Shown: positions 1 through 6,478 of the stretch, in pieces
Layout: each line of letters opens with the position of its first letter
How positions within the stretch are numbered: the first letter of the stretch is position 1
Assembly: GCA_050732575.1 (NCBI GenBank)
Contig: JBOHRF010000279.1
Coordinates: 1-6,774, forward strand
From: JBBDWZ01 sp050732575
GTDB lineage: Bacteria; Gemmatimonadota; Gemmatimonadetes; Longimicrobiales; RSA9
DNA: 6,774 bases
Direction of reading: 5' to 3'
Program-made: the position numbers and the translations under genes
The notes under the pieces: model-generated
Told to the model about the DNA's origin: nothing
What the model saw: only the letters and a program-made list of their open reading frames with translations
Databases searched by the model: none

Positions 1-1
1 T

Positions 2-70
2 GAAGCAAATGCTTTCATCGCGGATTACATTGCGGGGCTGGCAGGGTATACGTACCTCGAAGGTGAGTGA
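2..70 (+). CDS. C-terminal end of an unidentified protein (partial)
   Basis: Reading frame 2 is open from the left edge to a TGA at 68-70 and gives 22 residues beginning EANAFIADYIAG and ending YTYLEGE. The segment looks like genuine protein: it has an amphipathic stretch, no low-complexity arginine run, and ends just before a spacer whose composition changes sharply to G/C repeats and hairpins. The rest of the gene lies outside the window, so family and function cannot be named. It could also be a chance open frame, since 23 codons is short for a GC-rich genome. Confidence 0.45.
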   Translation, partial: EANAFIADYIAGLAGYTYLEGE

Positions 71-87
71 CGCTGGGTGGGTTGTGG

Positions 88-152
88 TGCGCGGGCGCGC
101 GGTGCTGGCGCACCGCGGGCGCACGTGGTGGGCGCGCTGCGCGGGCGCGCGG
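88..152. repeat. 15-nt direct repeat in GC-rich spacer
   Basis: The 15-mer TGCGCGGGCGCGCGG occurs at 88-102 and again, identical, at 138-152, a 50-bp period. Each copy overlaps the left arm of a hairpin (98-117 and 147-168). The spacer between the first partial gene and the start at 240 is otherwise almost entirely G and C. The repeat may come from local duplication of a hairpin terminator or a short repetitive extragenic element; only two copies are visible here. Confidence 0.6.
98..117 (+). terminator. Perfect 8-bp stem hairpin, possible terminator of the first gene
   Basis: CGCGGTGC at 98-105 pairs perfectly with GCACCGCG at 110-117 around a TGGC loop, 28 bp after the TGA of the partial gene. 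There is no T-run after the stem, so a classical intrinsic terminator is not proven. Position and stability suggest transcription termination or protection of the mRNA 3' end. Confidence 0.4.
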
Positions 153-168
153 CGCCTTCGGCGCGCGT
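147..168 (+). terminator. Second GC hairpin, possible terminator
   Basis: GCGCC at 152-156 pairs with GGCGC at 160-164 around TTC. The stem continues past a bulged G151 with C150-G165, G149-C166, C148-G167 and a G147-T168 wobble. No U-tract follows. It sits beside the 98-117 hairpin in the same spacer, so the two could act in tandem. Confidence 0.3.
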
Positions 169-213
169 GTTCGGGGTGTCGATGCGGTTCTGGCCGTCCT
201 GGAGCAGCACAGC

Positions 214-219
214 TACAAT
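214..219 (+). promoter_or_regulatory. Possible -10 element (TACAAT) for the NTF2-like gene
   Basis: TACAAT lies 20 bp upstream of the ATG at 240 and matches the sigma70 -10 consensus at five of six positions. TGGCCG, 17 bp upstream of it (191-196), is a poor -35. The mRNA would have a very short leader carrying the GGGGGA ribosome binding site at 231-236. This is suggested by position only. Confidence 0.3.
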
Positions 220-239
220 GAGGTCGACTAGGGGGACAA

Positions 240-689
240 ATGCGCAATCGTTTCGCAATCACGGCCTCGTTTCTGTTTGTGGCCGCACCGGTACTGGCCC
301 AGCAGCCGGCGCAAGATGAGGCTGCGGTGCGCGCAGTGGCCGCCGGCTTCGGCAAGGCGCTGGCGGCAGGCGACTCTGCGGCTGCACTCGCACTGCTGCA
401 CCCGGATGTGGTGATCTTCGAGGGTGGCGCCTGGGAATCGCTCGAGGATTATCGCAGGGGGCACCTGAGCGCGGACATGCGCGCGCTGCAAGGGCGTACA
501 CAAGAGACTGTGCGCGATCAGGTGACCATCAACGGCGAGCTAGCGCTGATCACACGGGAATATCGCACGACCAGTGCGGATGGTGTGCGCACCGGCGCCG
601 AAACCATGGTGCTGCTGCGCACATCGAACGGCTGGAAGATCCGGCACATTCATTGGTCCAGCCGGGCGCGCAGGGCGCCGGAGGGCTAG
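240..689 (+). CDS. Exported NTF2-like (DUF4440/SnoaL-type) protein
   Basis: A 149-residue protein with an N-terminal signal peptide: MRNR, a hydrophobic core at about 5-19, and likely cleavage after A20 (VLA|QQ), so it should act in the periplasm or outside the cell. Residues about 26-142 read as an NTF2-like cone fold. An opening helix (DEAAVRAVAAGF) precedes the family-like ALLHPDVVIFEGG at 52-63, and the end strand WKIRHIHWSSR starts at W132. In the family, such domains are small ligand-binding or enzyme scaffolds, so the fold does not give a reaction. I see no conserved catalytic set that would name one. The ATG is supported by GGGGGA at 231-236. It stands alone: 169 bp follow the preceding stop and 242 bp precede the next start. 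The fold call is fairly sure; the role is unknown. Confidence 0.85.
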   Translation: MRNRFAITASFLFVAAPVLAQQPAQDEAAVRAVAAGFGKALAAGDSAAALALLHPDVVIFEGGAWESLEDYRRGHLSADMRALQGRTQETVRDQVTINGELALITREYRTTSADGVRTGAETMVLLRTSNGWKIRHIHWSSRARRAPEG

Positions 690-808
690 CAACAGTAGAT
701 TGGCGCCGAGCGATCTTTTCTTCGTAGCCTCCCATACCGGCTCAGCATGCGCCCGCCAACCGGAAGTCTCGAGAACGGAACGATGACCGCGGCTCGTCCC
801 CGGGCGGA

Positions 809-820
809 TCTTGCGCAAGA
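809..820. promoter_or_regulatory. Perfect 12-bp palindrome in the spacer before the 932 gene
   Basis: TCTTGCGCAAGA is its own reverse complement and lies 112 bp upstream of the ATG at 932. A 12-bp perfect dyad without a spacer is the size of a dimeric repressor half-site pair, so an operator is possible. The 9-mer ATTCTTGCG in its complementary strand context also appears at 912-920, just before the ribosome binding site. No regulator gene is in view, and chance occurrence is not excluded. Confidence 0.3.
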
Positions 821-920
821 ATCCTGTCCCCTGAGGCCGGACTGTCAGAGCCAACAACCCGATCAGGTGACGTGTCGATGCCGCCGCTTCGGGTTCGTCA
901 TCTAAGAAGCGCCATTCTTG

Positions 921-925
921 CGAGG
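921..925 (+). promoter_or_regulatory. Ribosome binding site (CGAGG) choosing the start at 932
   Basis: CGAGG ends 6 bp before the ATG at 932. The upstream in-frame options, GTG at 872 and ATG at 878, have no comparable purine-rich motif at the right distance. They would also put about 20 arginine-rich residues in front of the signal peptide. Confidence 0.5.
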
Positions 926-931
926 CTCCTC

Positions 932-1555
932 ATGACCGTCACGGACCACGTTTCTTGCCATCTTCGTTTGGCCACGATCTGCTTTGCGGGCGCGCTCTTG
1001 ATGGGCGGGCCCGCTTGTATGACCGGCCAACAGGCGGGCGTCTCGCCCGGCAGTGCGCTGGCGAAGGGGATGCGGCTGGTCTACGGGTCGGGCGGCAGCG
1101 AGCAGCCGCCCTGGGTGGTGGACTCGCTGGACCTCGCACCCAGCTGGCAGGACCTGAAGCCGTGCAGCTACATCCGCTTTGGCGCATCCGACATCCGCCG
1201 CCTCTGCGTGCAGCGCGACACGCTCTTCACCTGGAACGAAGCGCAAGCTCGACTCATCGCCACTCGCCCGGTCGGCGCGCGCATGTCCATGCGCATGACC
1301 ACCAGCTCAGGAGGCCAGGCACTCTACGAAACAACGGATTTCGCCGATGCTGCCGTGAGCGGGAACTCGTATCGGTTCCTGCCCACCACGGTCACCACGT
1401 TCGATGCGAGCGGCCGCGTGGTTCGCCGGCTGCGCGAACGCTACGTCCTCGCCCTCGCAACCGCGCTCGACGGCGTGTTCGAAGTGCCCGACACATCGGC
1501 AACGGGTCGCTGGGTCATCCAACGCGAATTTGGGTTGGTGCGGATCGAACGTTGA
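932..1555 (+). CDS. Exported protein of unknown family
   Basis: A 207-residue protein from the ATG at 932; the frame stays open upstream to a GTG at 872. The N-terminus has a hydrophobic core at about 13-24 followed by GGPAC. C29 could be lipid-modified, but the residues before it (G, P, A) do not make a standard lipobox, so a cleaved signal peptide is equally possible. The mature part has C78 and C92, spaced like a disulphide pair, and looks rich in beta-strands. Its end, from TTVTTFDASGRVVRRL to the terminal FGLVRIER, alternates strands as in small beta-barrel or DUF3108-like secreted proteins, but I cannot assign a family with confidence. It has its own spacers on both sides (242 bp before, 455 bp after), so no operon partner is apparent. 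Alternative: a start at 872 or 878 would add 18-20 residues. Confidence 0.75.
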   Translation: MTVTDHVSCHLRLATICFAGALLMGGPACMTGQQAGVSPGSALAKGMRLVYGSGGSEQPPWVVDSLDLAPSWQDLKPCSYIRFGASDIRRLCVQRDTLFTWNEAQARLIATRPVGARMSMRMTTSSGGQALYETTDFADAAVSGNSYRFLPTTVTTFDASGRVVRRLRERYVLALATALDGVFEVPDTSATGRWVIQREFGLVRIER

Positions 1556-1628
1556 TAATGCAGCCGCCAACTTCATTTGTTCGACGACTATTTCTTCTGT
1601 TCATAGTAAACGACACAATCGAAGACAG

Positions 1629-1645
1629 AGTGAGCTTTGCTCACT
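1629..1645 (+). terminator. Hairpin with 7-bp stem and TTT loop, possible terminator of the 932 gene
   Basis: AGTGAGC at 1629-1635 pairs perfectly with GCTCACT at 1639-1645 around TTT, 73 bp after the stop at 1555. No T-run follows (GATTGATAG), so rho-independent termination is uncertain. As a 17-bp dyad it could equally be an operator. Confidence 0.35.
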
Positions 1646-1671
1646 GATTGATAGTCACCCCTGCAATCGGG

Positions 1672-1716
1672 CATCTCGTCCTGCATTCTGTGCATTTCGT
1701 CCCCCATTTCGTCCCC
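1672..1716. repeat. 12-nt tandem repeat in the susC leader
   Basis: CATTTCGTCCCC occurs twice, identical and directly adjacent, at 1693-1704 and 1705-1716. A related copy, CATCTCGTCCTG, lies at 1672-1683, with a shorter degenerate unit CATTCTGTG at 1684-1692. The array therefore has two perfect and about two decayed units. It is about 300 bp upstream of the susC-like start, in non-coding DNA. Repeats of about one helical turn suit stacked regulator binding; slippage during replication is the plain alternative. Confidence 0.7.
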
Positions 1717-1769
1717 ACGCGCCGATCGCCGTGCAGTGAAGCCTGTGATTTTTGTGACGAACGGCTGTC

Positions 1770-1794
1770 GCAATCCGCAGCAATTGTGCGTTGC
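1770..1794. promoter_or_regulatory. Imperfect dyad centred on CAATTG
   Basis: The arms GCAA (1770-1773) and TTGC (1791-1794) enclose GCA and TGC, which flank the palindrome CAATTG at 1781-1786. Arm spacing is slightly asymmetric, so this is a weak operator candidate. It is listed because it lies between the tandem repeat and the susC-like start. Confidence 0.2.
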
Positions 1795-1875
1795 CTTCAC
1801 GCATCAGGCGAGGCAGAACGAACGGCATTTTTCCCTCGTCAGACGCGCAGTAATCGCATCCGAATAAGTGCCTTG

Positions 1876-1895
1876 CGCCTGACCGAAAACAGGCG
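1876..1895. promoter_or_regulatory. Inverted repeat CGCCTG-N8-CAGGCG upstream of the susC-like gene
   Basis: CGCCTG at 1876-1881 is the exact reverse complement of CAGGCG at 1890-1895, with an 8-nt A-rich centre (ACCGAAAA). It is 115 bp upstream of the ATG at 2011. It could be a regulator binding site or a hairpin in the operon leader. Function is inferred from position only. Confidence 0.3.
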
Positions 1896-2000
1896 ACTTC
1901 AGACAACAGAATTCATCCGCTGATAGTGCGGCATGTGGTCGGTCGAGTTGCAGGCGACCTGCCCGTTGTTCGTTCGGCGTGTTTTTCCATCCCTTCGAAT

Positions 2001-2006
2001 GGAGGT
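2001..2006 (+). promoter_or_regulatory. Strong Shine-Dalgarno (GGAGGT) fixing the susC start at 2011
   Basis: GGAGGT is a full match to the anti-Shine-Dalgarno core and leaves 4 bp to the ATG at 2011. The earlier in-frame ATGs at 1933 and 1999 have no such motif, and starting there would place 26 or 4 extra residues before a normal signal peptide. Confidence 0.85.
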
Positions 2007-2010
2007 CGGC

Positions 2011-5000
2011 ATGGCTGGTGTGGTGAGCTGGCGTGCGCGCGGCATGTTTGTGCGTCTGGCGTGCACATCATTGCTGTTTACGCTTCTGCATGTGGGCGCG
2101 GCGGTCGCGCAAACCCGAGTGATCACGGGGCGCGTGACTTCAGCTACCAGTGGCGAGCCGCTTCCCGGTGTGGAGGTGGCAGTAATGCAGGGTGGTACGA
2201 CGCGCGCGAGTGTGCTGACCACGGCCGAGGGGAATTTCACTCTGCGTGCGCCGGCCGGTGCGCTGACGCTGCAGGTTCGGGCTTTGGGCTATGCGCGGCG
2301 CGATGTGCCCGTGACGGCGGATCAAACGACTCTGCAGGTTTCGCTCGAAACTGATGCGTTGCGCCTGGATGAAGTCGTGGTGACGGGCCAGGCGACCGGG
2401 GTTCAGCGCCGCAACCTGGCCAATGCCGTGGCCACCATAAAAGCGGATCAGATCAACGTTGCGCCGGCGGGCAGCATCGAGACGCTACTTTCCGCCAAGA
2501 TTGCGGGCGCCGATGTGCAGTCCAATTCGGGTGCGCCGGGTGGCGGTAACCAGATCAATCTGCGTGGTGTCAGCTCGATCATTGGCAATTCCACGCCGCT
2601 CTACGTGATCGATGGCGTGATCGTGAGTGATGCGACGGTGGCATCGGGCACCAACTCGGTCACGAATGCCTCGTCGGCCGCGGGCATCTCGAGCAACCAG
2701 GACAACGCGCCCAACCGTATTGCCGACCTGAATCCGGCCGACATCGAGAGCATCGAGATTCTGAAGGGTGCATCGGCGGCGGCGATCTATGGCTCCAAGG
2801 CCAACAACGGCGTGATTCTGATCACGACCAAGCGCGGTGCGCCCGGCGACGTGCGTTACGCGTTCAGCCAGCGTTTCGGCGCCTCGAAGCTCTCCAATAA
2901 GATCGGCAGGCGCGTGTTCCACGACTCGGCGACTGCGGTGCGCGAATTTGGCGTGCGCGCCGCGCCCTTCTTTGCCGGTGGTGTTCCCGAGCCGTTCGAC
3001 CTCGAGGAGGCTTTGGCCGGTGGCACGGCTCCGGCCTGGGAGAGCGCGCTCAACATCAGCGGCGGCTCAGACAACACGCGCTTCTTTATGTCCGGTCTGG
3101 CACGCAATGAAGAGGGCATCGTCATCGGAACGTATTATGACAAGTACTCGCTCAAGCTGAATCTCGATCAGCGCATCAATGATCGAATGCGTTTCGATCT
3201 CAGCACGAGCGCGATTCACACGGCGACGGGCCGCGGTTATACCAACAACGACAATACCAGCACGTCGTATTACGTGGCCTGGTCGGGCACACCCAGCTTC
3301 GTGGATTTGCGCAAGCGGGCCGATGGCACCTATCCGCGCAATGATTTCAGGCCCAGCAATCCGCTGCAGACGGCGGCCCTGGCCCGTAACGATGAATCGG
3401 TGTACCGCTTCATTGGCTCTCTGCGCGGCACTCTGGACGCCATCTCGACCCCCACGCACACGTTGCGGCTGACTACGGGCGCGGGCGCCGACATTTTTGC
3501 TCTGAAAGACAAGGTGTACTCGCCGGAAGACCTGCAGTTCGAGCAGCAGGACGGCATCCCGGGCACGGTGGTGAACGGCGCGTCGATCAGCCGGCAGATG
3601 AATCTGAGTCTGAACGGCGTGTACACGTTTGCGCCCGAGCAGATGCCGGCCACGGCCACCACGTCGTTCGGCATCAGCTACGAGTTCCGCGATCTAGACA
3701 TCACGCGCAACCGCACGCGCAACCTGTTCCCCGGCCAGCAGAATGCAGGCCAGGGCACGGACCACCTGGCGGCGCAGCAGTTGACGCGCTCCAAGGATCT
3801 CGGCTTCTTCGCGCAGGAAGAGCTGCTCGTGAGCGAGCGCCTGCTCCTGACCGGTGGCCTGCGCGCCGATCGCTCCAGCAACAACTCCGATGTCGAGCAG
3901 TGGTTTCTGTATCCCAAGGCGGCCGCGTCGTACCGCCTGTCACCCTGGCCGGGCAAGCTCGATGAGCTGAAGGTGCGTGCGGCCTGGGGCCGGGCCGGCA
4001 ACCAGCCGCTCTATGGGCAGAAGTTTAACCTGCTGAATCCCGGACAGATCGGCGGGCTGCAGACGCTGGAGCCAGGCAATACCGCAGTCGCGCTGGACCT
4101 GCGTCCGGAGCGGCAGACCGAGCTGGAAGGTGGCGTCGATGCCGCGCTGCTCGGCAATCGTCTGAGCCTCGAGTTCACCGGCTATCGGCGCGTCATTGAT
4201 GATCTGCTGCTCAATCGCACGCTGGCGCCCTCCACCGGTTTCAACTCGGCGCTCTACAACAGCCGCGGCACCATGCGCACCACCGGCATCGAAGCGGCCA
4301 TGACAGTGGCGCCCATCGAGACACGCAACCTCAACTGGACCACGCGCATTGCCTTCTCGCGTGATCGCAGTGTCATGGACTCGCTGGATGTGCCGCCCTT
4401 CAACGCGCCCAATGCCGGCTTTGGCGCCTCGCTCGGCAATGTGCGGCTGCAGCAGGGCAAGTCCGCCACGCAGATCGTAGGACGCGACACCATTAGCGTC
4501 GTCGATGATCCCCGCTGTCTGGAGTTCCTGAATGTGCAGCCCGGTTCGGGCCGCTGCCAGCCGGGCACGCGCATTGAGACCGCACTGGGTGACGCCAATC
4601 CGGATTTCCGCGTCGGCTTCAACAGCATGATGCGCTATGGCCATGTATCGCTCATTGCCACGGTTGATTGGCAGAAGGGCGGCGATGCGGTCAACCTGAC
4701 CGGCTATCTGCTGGACATCAATCGCAACAGCAAGGACTTCGATGAGCCCTGCCGGCGCAGCGACTGTCTGCCCAACGAAACCATGGGCCAGTACCGAACG
4801 CGCGTATATCCGGCGCGTACGTCGCGCCTCTGGATCGAGGATGTCGGCTTCGTCAAGCTGCGTGAGCTGGCCATGTACGTGGATGTGCCGCGCTCGCTCC
4901 TTTCCGGCACGCGCGTGCTGAGCGACTTCAACTCGATGCGAATCGGCCTGTCCGGCCGCAATCTGCTGACCCACGCCAAGTACACCGGCTTCGATCCCGA

Positions 5001-5100
5001 AGTGAACAACTTCGGCTCGCAGGCCATTCGCGCCAACATCGAAGTCACACCGTATCCGCCGAGCCGCAGTTTCTGGCTGTCCGTCGATTTCACTTTCTAG
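2011..5100 (+). CDS. SusC/RagA-family TonB-dependent outer-membrane receptor
   Basis: A 1029-residue receptor of normal length for the family, which imports oligomeric nutrients (glycans or peptides) across the outer membrane using TonB energy. The signal peptide has R8, R10 and R15, a hydrophobic core at about 16-32 and cleavage after A33 (AVA|QT). Next come a carboxypeptidase-regulatory-like beta domain (about 36-112, beginning VITGRVTSATSGEPLPGV), the TonB-box-like LDEVVVTG (119-126), and a plug domain. The plug ends in the SusC signature ILKGASAAAIYGSKANNG at 250-267, followed by VILITTKRG. The 22-strand barrel follows, with the family motif GDANPDFRVGF at 860-870, and ends in a C-terminal Phe (SVDFTF) as needed for outer-membrane insertion. 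No STN domain precedes the regulatory-like domain, so sigma/anti-sigma signalling is not expected. The only cysteines of the mature chain, C836, C849, C914 and C919, cluster near the C-terminus and probably pair in surface loops. It is co-transcribed with the susD-like gene 13 bp downstream. The substrate cannot be inferred. Confidence 0.95.
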   Translation: MAGVVSWRARGMFVRLACTSLLFTLLHVGAAVAQTRVITGRVTSATSGEPLPGVEVAVMQGGTTRASVLTTAEGNFTLRAPAGALTLQVRALGYARRDVPVTADQTTLQVSLETDALRLDEVVVTGQATGVQRRNLANAVATIKADQINVAPAGSIETLLSAKIAGADVQSNSGAPGGGNQINLRGVSSIIGNSTPLYVIDGVIVSDATVASGTNSVTNASSAAGISSNQDNAPNRIADLNPADIESIEILKGASAAAIYGSKANNGVILITTKRGAPGDVRYAFSQRFGASKLSNKIGRRVFHDSATAVREFGVRAAPFFAGGVPEPFDLEEALAGGTAPAWESALNISGGSDNTRFFMSGLARNEEGIVIGTYYDKYSLKLNLDQRINDRMRFDLSTSAIHTATGRGYTNNDNTSTSYYVAWSGTPSFVDLRKRADGTYPRNDFRPSNPLQTAALARNDESVYRFIGSLRGTLDAISTPTHTLRLTTGAGADIFALKDKVYSPEDLQFEQQDGIPGTVVNGASISRQMNLSLNGVYTFAPEQMPATATTSFGISYEFRDLDITRNRTRNLFPGQQNAGQGTDHLAAQQLTRSKDLGFFAQEELLVSERLLLTGGLRADRSSNNSDVEQWFLYPKAAASYRLSPWPGKLDELKVRAAWGRAGNQPLYGQKFNLLNPGQIGGLQTLEPGNTAVALDLRPERQTELEGGVDAALLGNRLSLEFTGYRRVIDDLLLNRTLAPSTGFNSALYNSRGTMRTTGIEAAMTVAPIETRNLNWTTRIAFSRDRSVMDSLDVPPFNAPNAGFGASLGNVRLQQGKSATQIVGRDTISVVDDPRCLEFLNVQPGSGRCQPGTRIETALGDANPDFRVGFNSMMRYGHVSLIATVDWQKGGDAVNLTGYLLDINRNSKDFDEPCRRSDCLPNETMGQYRTRVYPARTSRLWIEDVGFVKLRELAMYVDVPRSLLSGTRVLSDFNSMRIGLSGRNLLTHAKYTGFDPEVNNFGSQAIRANIEVTPYPPSRSFWLSVDFTF

Positions 5101-5113
5101 AACGGAGACGACC

Positions 5114-6457
5114 ATGAACAGACAGAGTCGCAGCTGGGCCGTGTTCGGGACGCTCGCCGTTCTGGGCGCCTGCAATCCCGACCTCACCGTACCCAGCCTC
5201 AACAATCCGGTGCAGGGCGGACCGGCCACGCGCAGTACCATTGTCACGGGCGCGCAGGCGCTGCTGGGCAATGCGCGCACCATGTCCACGCAGGGCGTGC
5301 GCTACCAGGGCATGTGGGGTCGCGAATCCTACGACCTGCGGTCTGAAGAGCCGCGGCCGTACACTGACAATCTGATCGGACCGCGCGATCCGCTATCCTC
5401 CAACTCCGGGGCCTACTTCAACTACGGCGCACTAGTCAATGTGCGCGCCGTGCTGAACGGCATCGAAAACGTGAGTGGGATGACCGAGGCGGAAAAAGAA
5501 GGCGTGCTCGGCTGGGCCAAGACGGTGGCCGCCTTTGCCTACTTCCAGACCGCGCAGACCTATCCGGAGTGGGGCGCTCCCGCCGATGCGCCGGAGAGCC
5601 CCACTGGTGCGCTGGTCGAAATCGCCACAGCGGAGCAGCTGTACGCGCGTTCGCTCGCGCTGTTCGATGAAGCGGTCACACACCTGAATGCGGCGGGCGC
5701 CACGTTCGCCTTTCAGATGACGCCCGGCTATGCCGGCTTCAACACGCCGGCTACGTTCGTGCGCGTCAATCGTGCGCTCAAGGCACGCACGCTCAAGTAC
5801 ATGGGACGCTGGCAGGATGCGCTGACGGCGCTGCAGCAGTCGTTCATCGATCCCGCTGGCGCCATGACGCTGGGCGTGCAGCACACGTATCTGGGAGCGC
5901 CCGAGGCCAACAATCCCTATTTCGTGGTGGCCAACGACTGGGTGCACCCGCGCATCCGCGCAGGCGCGCAGAACAAGGCCGATGGTACGCCCGACAATCG
6001 ACTCCTCGCCAAAGTGCGAACCGTAGCACCTGTGACCATCTTCCAGATCACGGTCTCGGATAAGCCGACCATTGCCGCCGCGCAGAACAGCACGTTCCCC
6101 TGGATCCGCAATGAAGAGCTGCTGCTCCTGCGCGCCGAGGCGAATCTTGCCCTCGGTAACACTACCGCGGCTCTGGCCGACGTGAACATCGTGCGCCAGC
6201 GCTCGGGCGGACTCGCGGCCCTTACGGGCACGCCCACGGCCGCTCAGTTGTTGGACGAGATTCTCTACAACAAGCGCTACTCGTTGTTTTGGGAGGGCGG
6301 CTTCACGTATCAGGACGCGTTCCAGTACAACAAGCTGGGTGAGCTGCCCAAGGCGCTGCCCACACACCGAGTCTTCAACCGGCAGAACTGGCCGTCCGCA
6401 GAATGCCTGCAGCGCGCCATGACGACCGGACCGTGTGGGTCGGTGACGGGACAGTAG
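5114..6457 (+). CDS. SusD/RagB-family surface nutrient-binding lipoprotein
   Basis: A 447-residue lipoprotein that should sit on the outer leaflet of the outer membrane as the hinged lid of the SusC-like channel, binding substrate and handing it in. The signal peptide ends in a good lipobox, LGAC, with lipid attachment at C20, followed by NPDLTVPSLNNP, typical for the family. Helical TPR-like segments follow. YFQTAQTYPEWG (143-154) corresponds to the family's conserved helix-turn ending near the ligand face. NEELLLLRAEANLALG (333-348) and NKRYSLFWEGG (386-396) are hallmark C-terminal SusD motifs, and ELPKALPTH starts at 410. C431 and C441 could form a disulphide near the end. GGAG at 5104-5107 supports the ATG, and only 13 bp separate it from the susC-like stop, so it is the second gene of that operon. 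The chain looks complete. Ligand type (glycan, peptide or other) is not evident. Confidence 0.93.
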   Translation: MNRQSRSWAVFGTLAVLGACNPDLTVPSLNNPVQGGPATRSTIVTGAQALLGNARTMSTQGVRYQGMWGRESYDLRSEEPRPYTDNLIGPRDPLSSNSGAYFNYGALVNVRAVLNGIENVSGMTEAEKEGVLGWAKTVAAFAYFQTAQTYPEWGAPADAPESPTGALVEIATAEQLYARSLALFDEAVTHLNAAGATFAFQMTPGYAGFNTPATFVRVNRALKARTLKYMGRWQDALTALQQSFIDPAGAMTLGVQHTYLGAPEANNPYFVVANDWVHPRIRAGAQNKADGTPDNRLLAKVRTVAPVTIFQITVSDKPTIAAAQNSTFPWIRNEELLLLRAEANLALGNTTAALADVNIVRQRSGGLAALTGTPTAAQLLDEILYNKRYSLFWEGGFTYQDAFQYNKLGELPKALPTHRVFNRQNWPSAECLQRAMTTGPCGSVTGQ

Positions 6458-6478
6458 AACGGATTGAAGGATTGAACG

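Larger units (their letters stand above)
1556..2010. other. 455-bp non-coding leader upstream of the susC-like gene
   Basis: No credible gene lies in this stretch; the open frames across it (for example 1648-1923 on + and 1655-1906 on -) lack ribosome binding sites and family-like sequence. The composition is clearly richer in A and T than the coding regions on both sides, with runs such as ATTTTTG and GAAAACAGG. It contains a hairpin (1629-1645), a tandem repeat (1672-1716), an imperfect dyad (1770-1794), an inverted repeat (1876-1895) and the ribosome binding site at 2001-2006. It most likely holds the 932 gene's 3' end plus the promoter and regulatory sites of the susC-susD operon. I could not pick a convincing -35/-10 pair. 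Confidence 0.6.

Noticed and set aside
955..1647. A 230-residue + strand frame overlapping the unknown exported protein
   Set aside because: Arginine- and histidine-rich shadow composition. The competing frame has a signal peptide, ribosome binding site and balanced residues.
1672..1716. A CRISPR array
   Set aside because: The units are 12 nt, directly adjacent and without spacers. No cas gene is present.
1741..1760. A CRP-like site around TGTGATTTTTGTGAC
   Set aside because: The two TGTGA units are direct, not inverted, so the TGTGA-N6-TCACA pattern is not met.
1648..1923. A 91-residue + strand frame in the susC leader
   Set aside because: It starts at TTG without a ribosome binding site, and its HFVPHFVP stretch is only the translation of the 12-nt tandem repeat.
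2011..2400. An STN (secretin/TonB short N-terminal) signalling domain in the SusC-like protein
   Set aside because: The mature chain goes straight into the carboxypeptidase-regulatory-like domain, leaving no room for the roughly 70-residue STN domain.
3940..5289. A 449-residue open frame on the - strand under the susC-like gene
   Set aside because: It is fully antisense to a certain gene across the barrel, its product is biased to R, A, G and H with no family-like motif, and GC-rich codon bias keeps such antisense frames open.
5432..6367. A 311-residue open frame on the - strand under the susD-like gene
   Set aside because: Same cause: antisense shadow of a gene with strong SusD motifs, with no ribosome binding site or recognisable domain.
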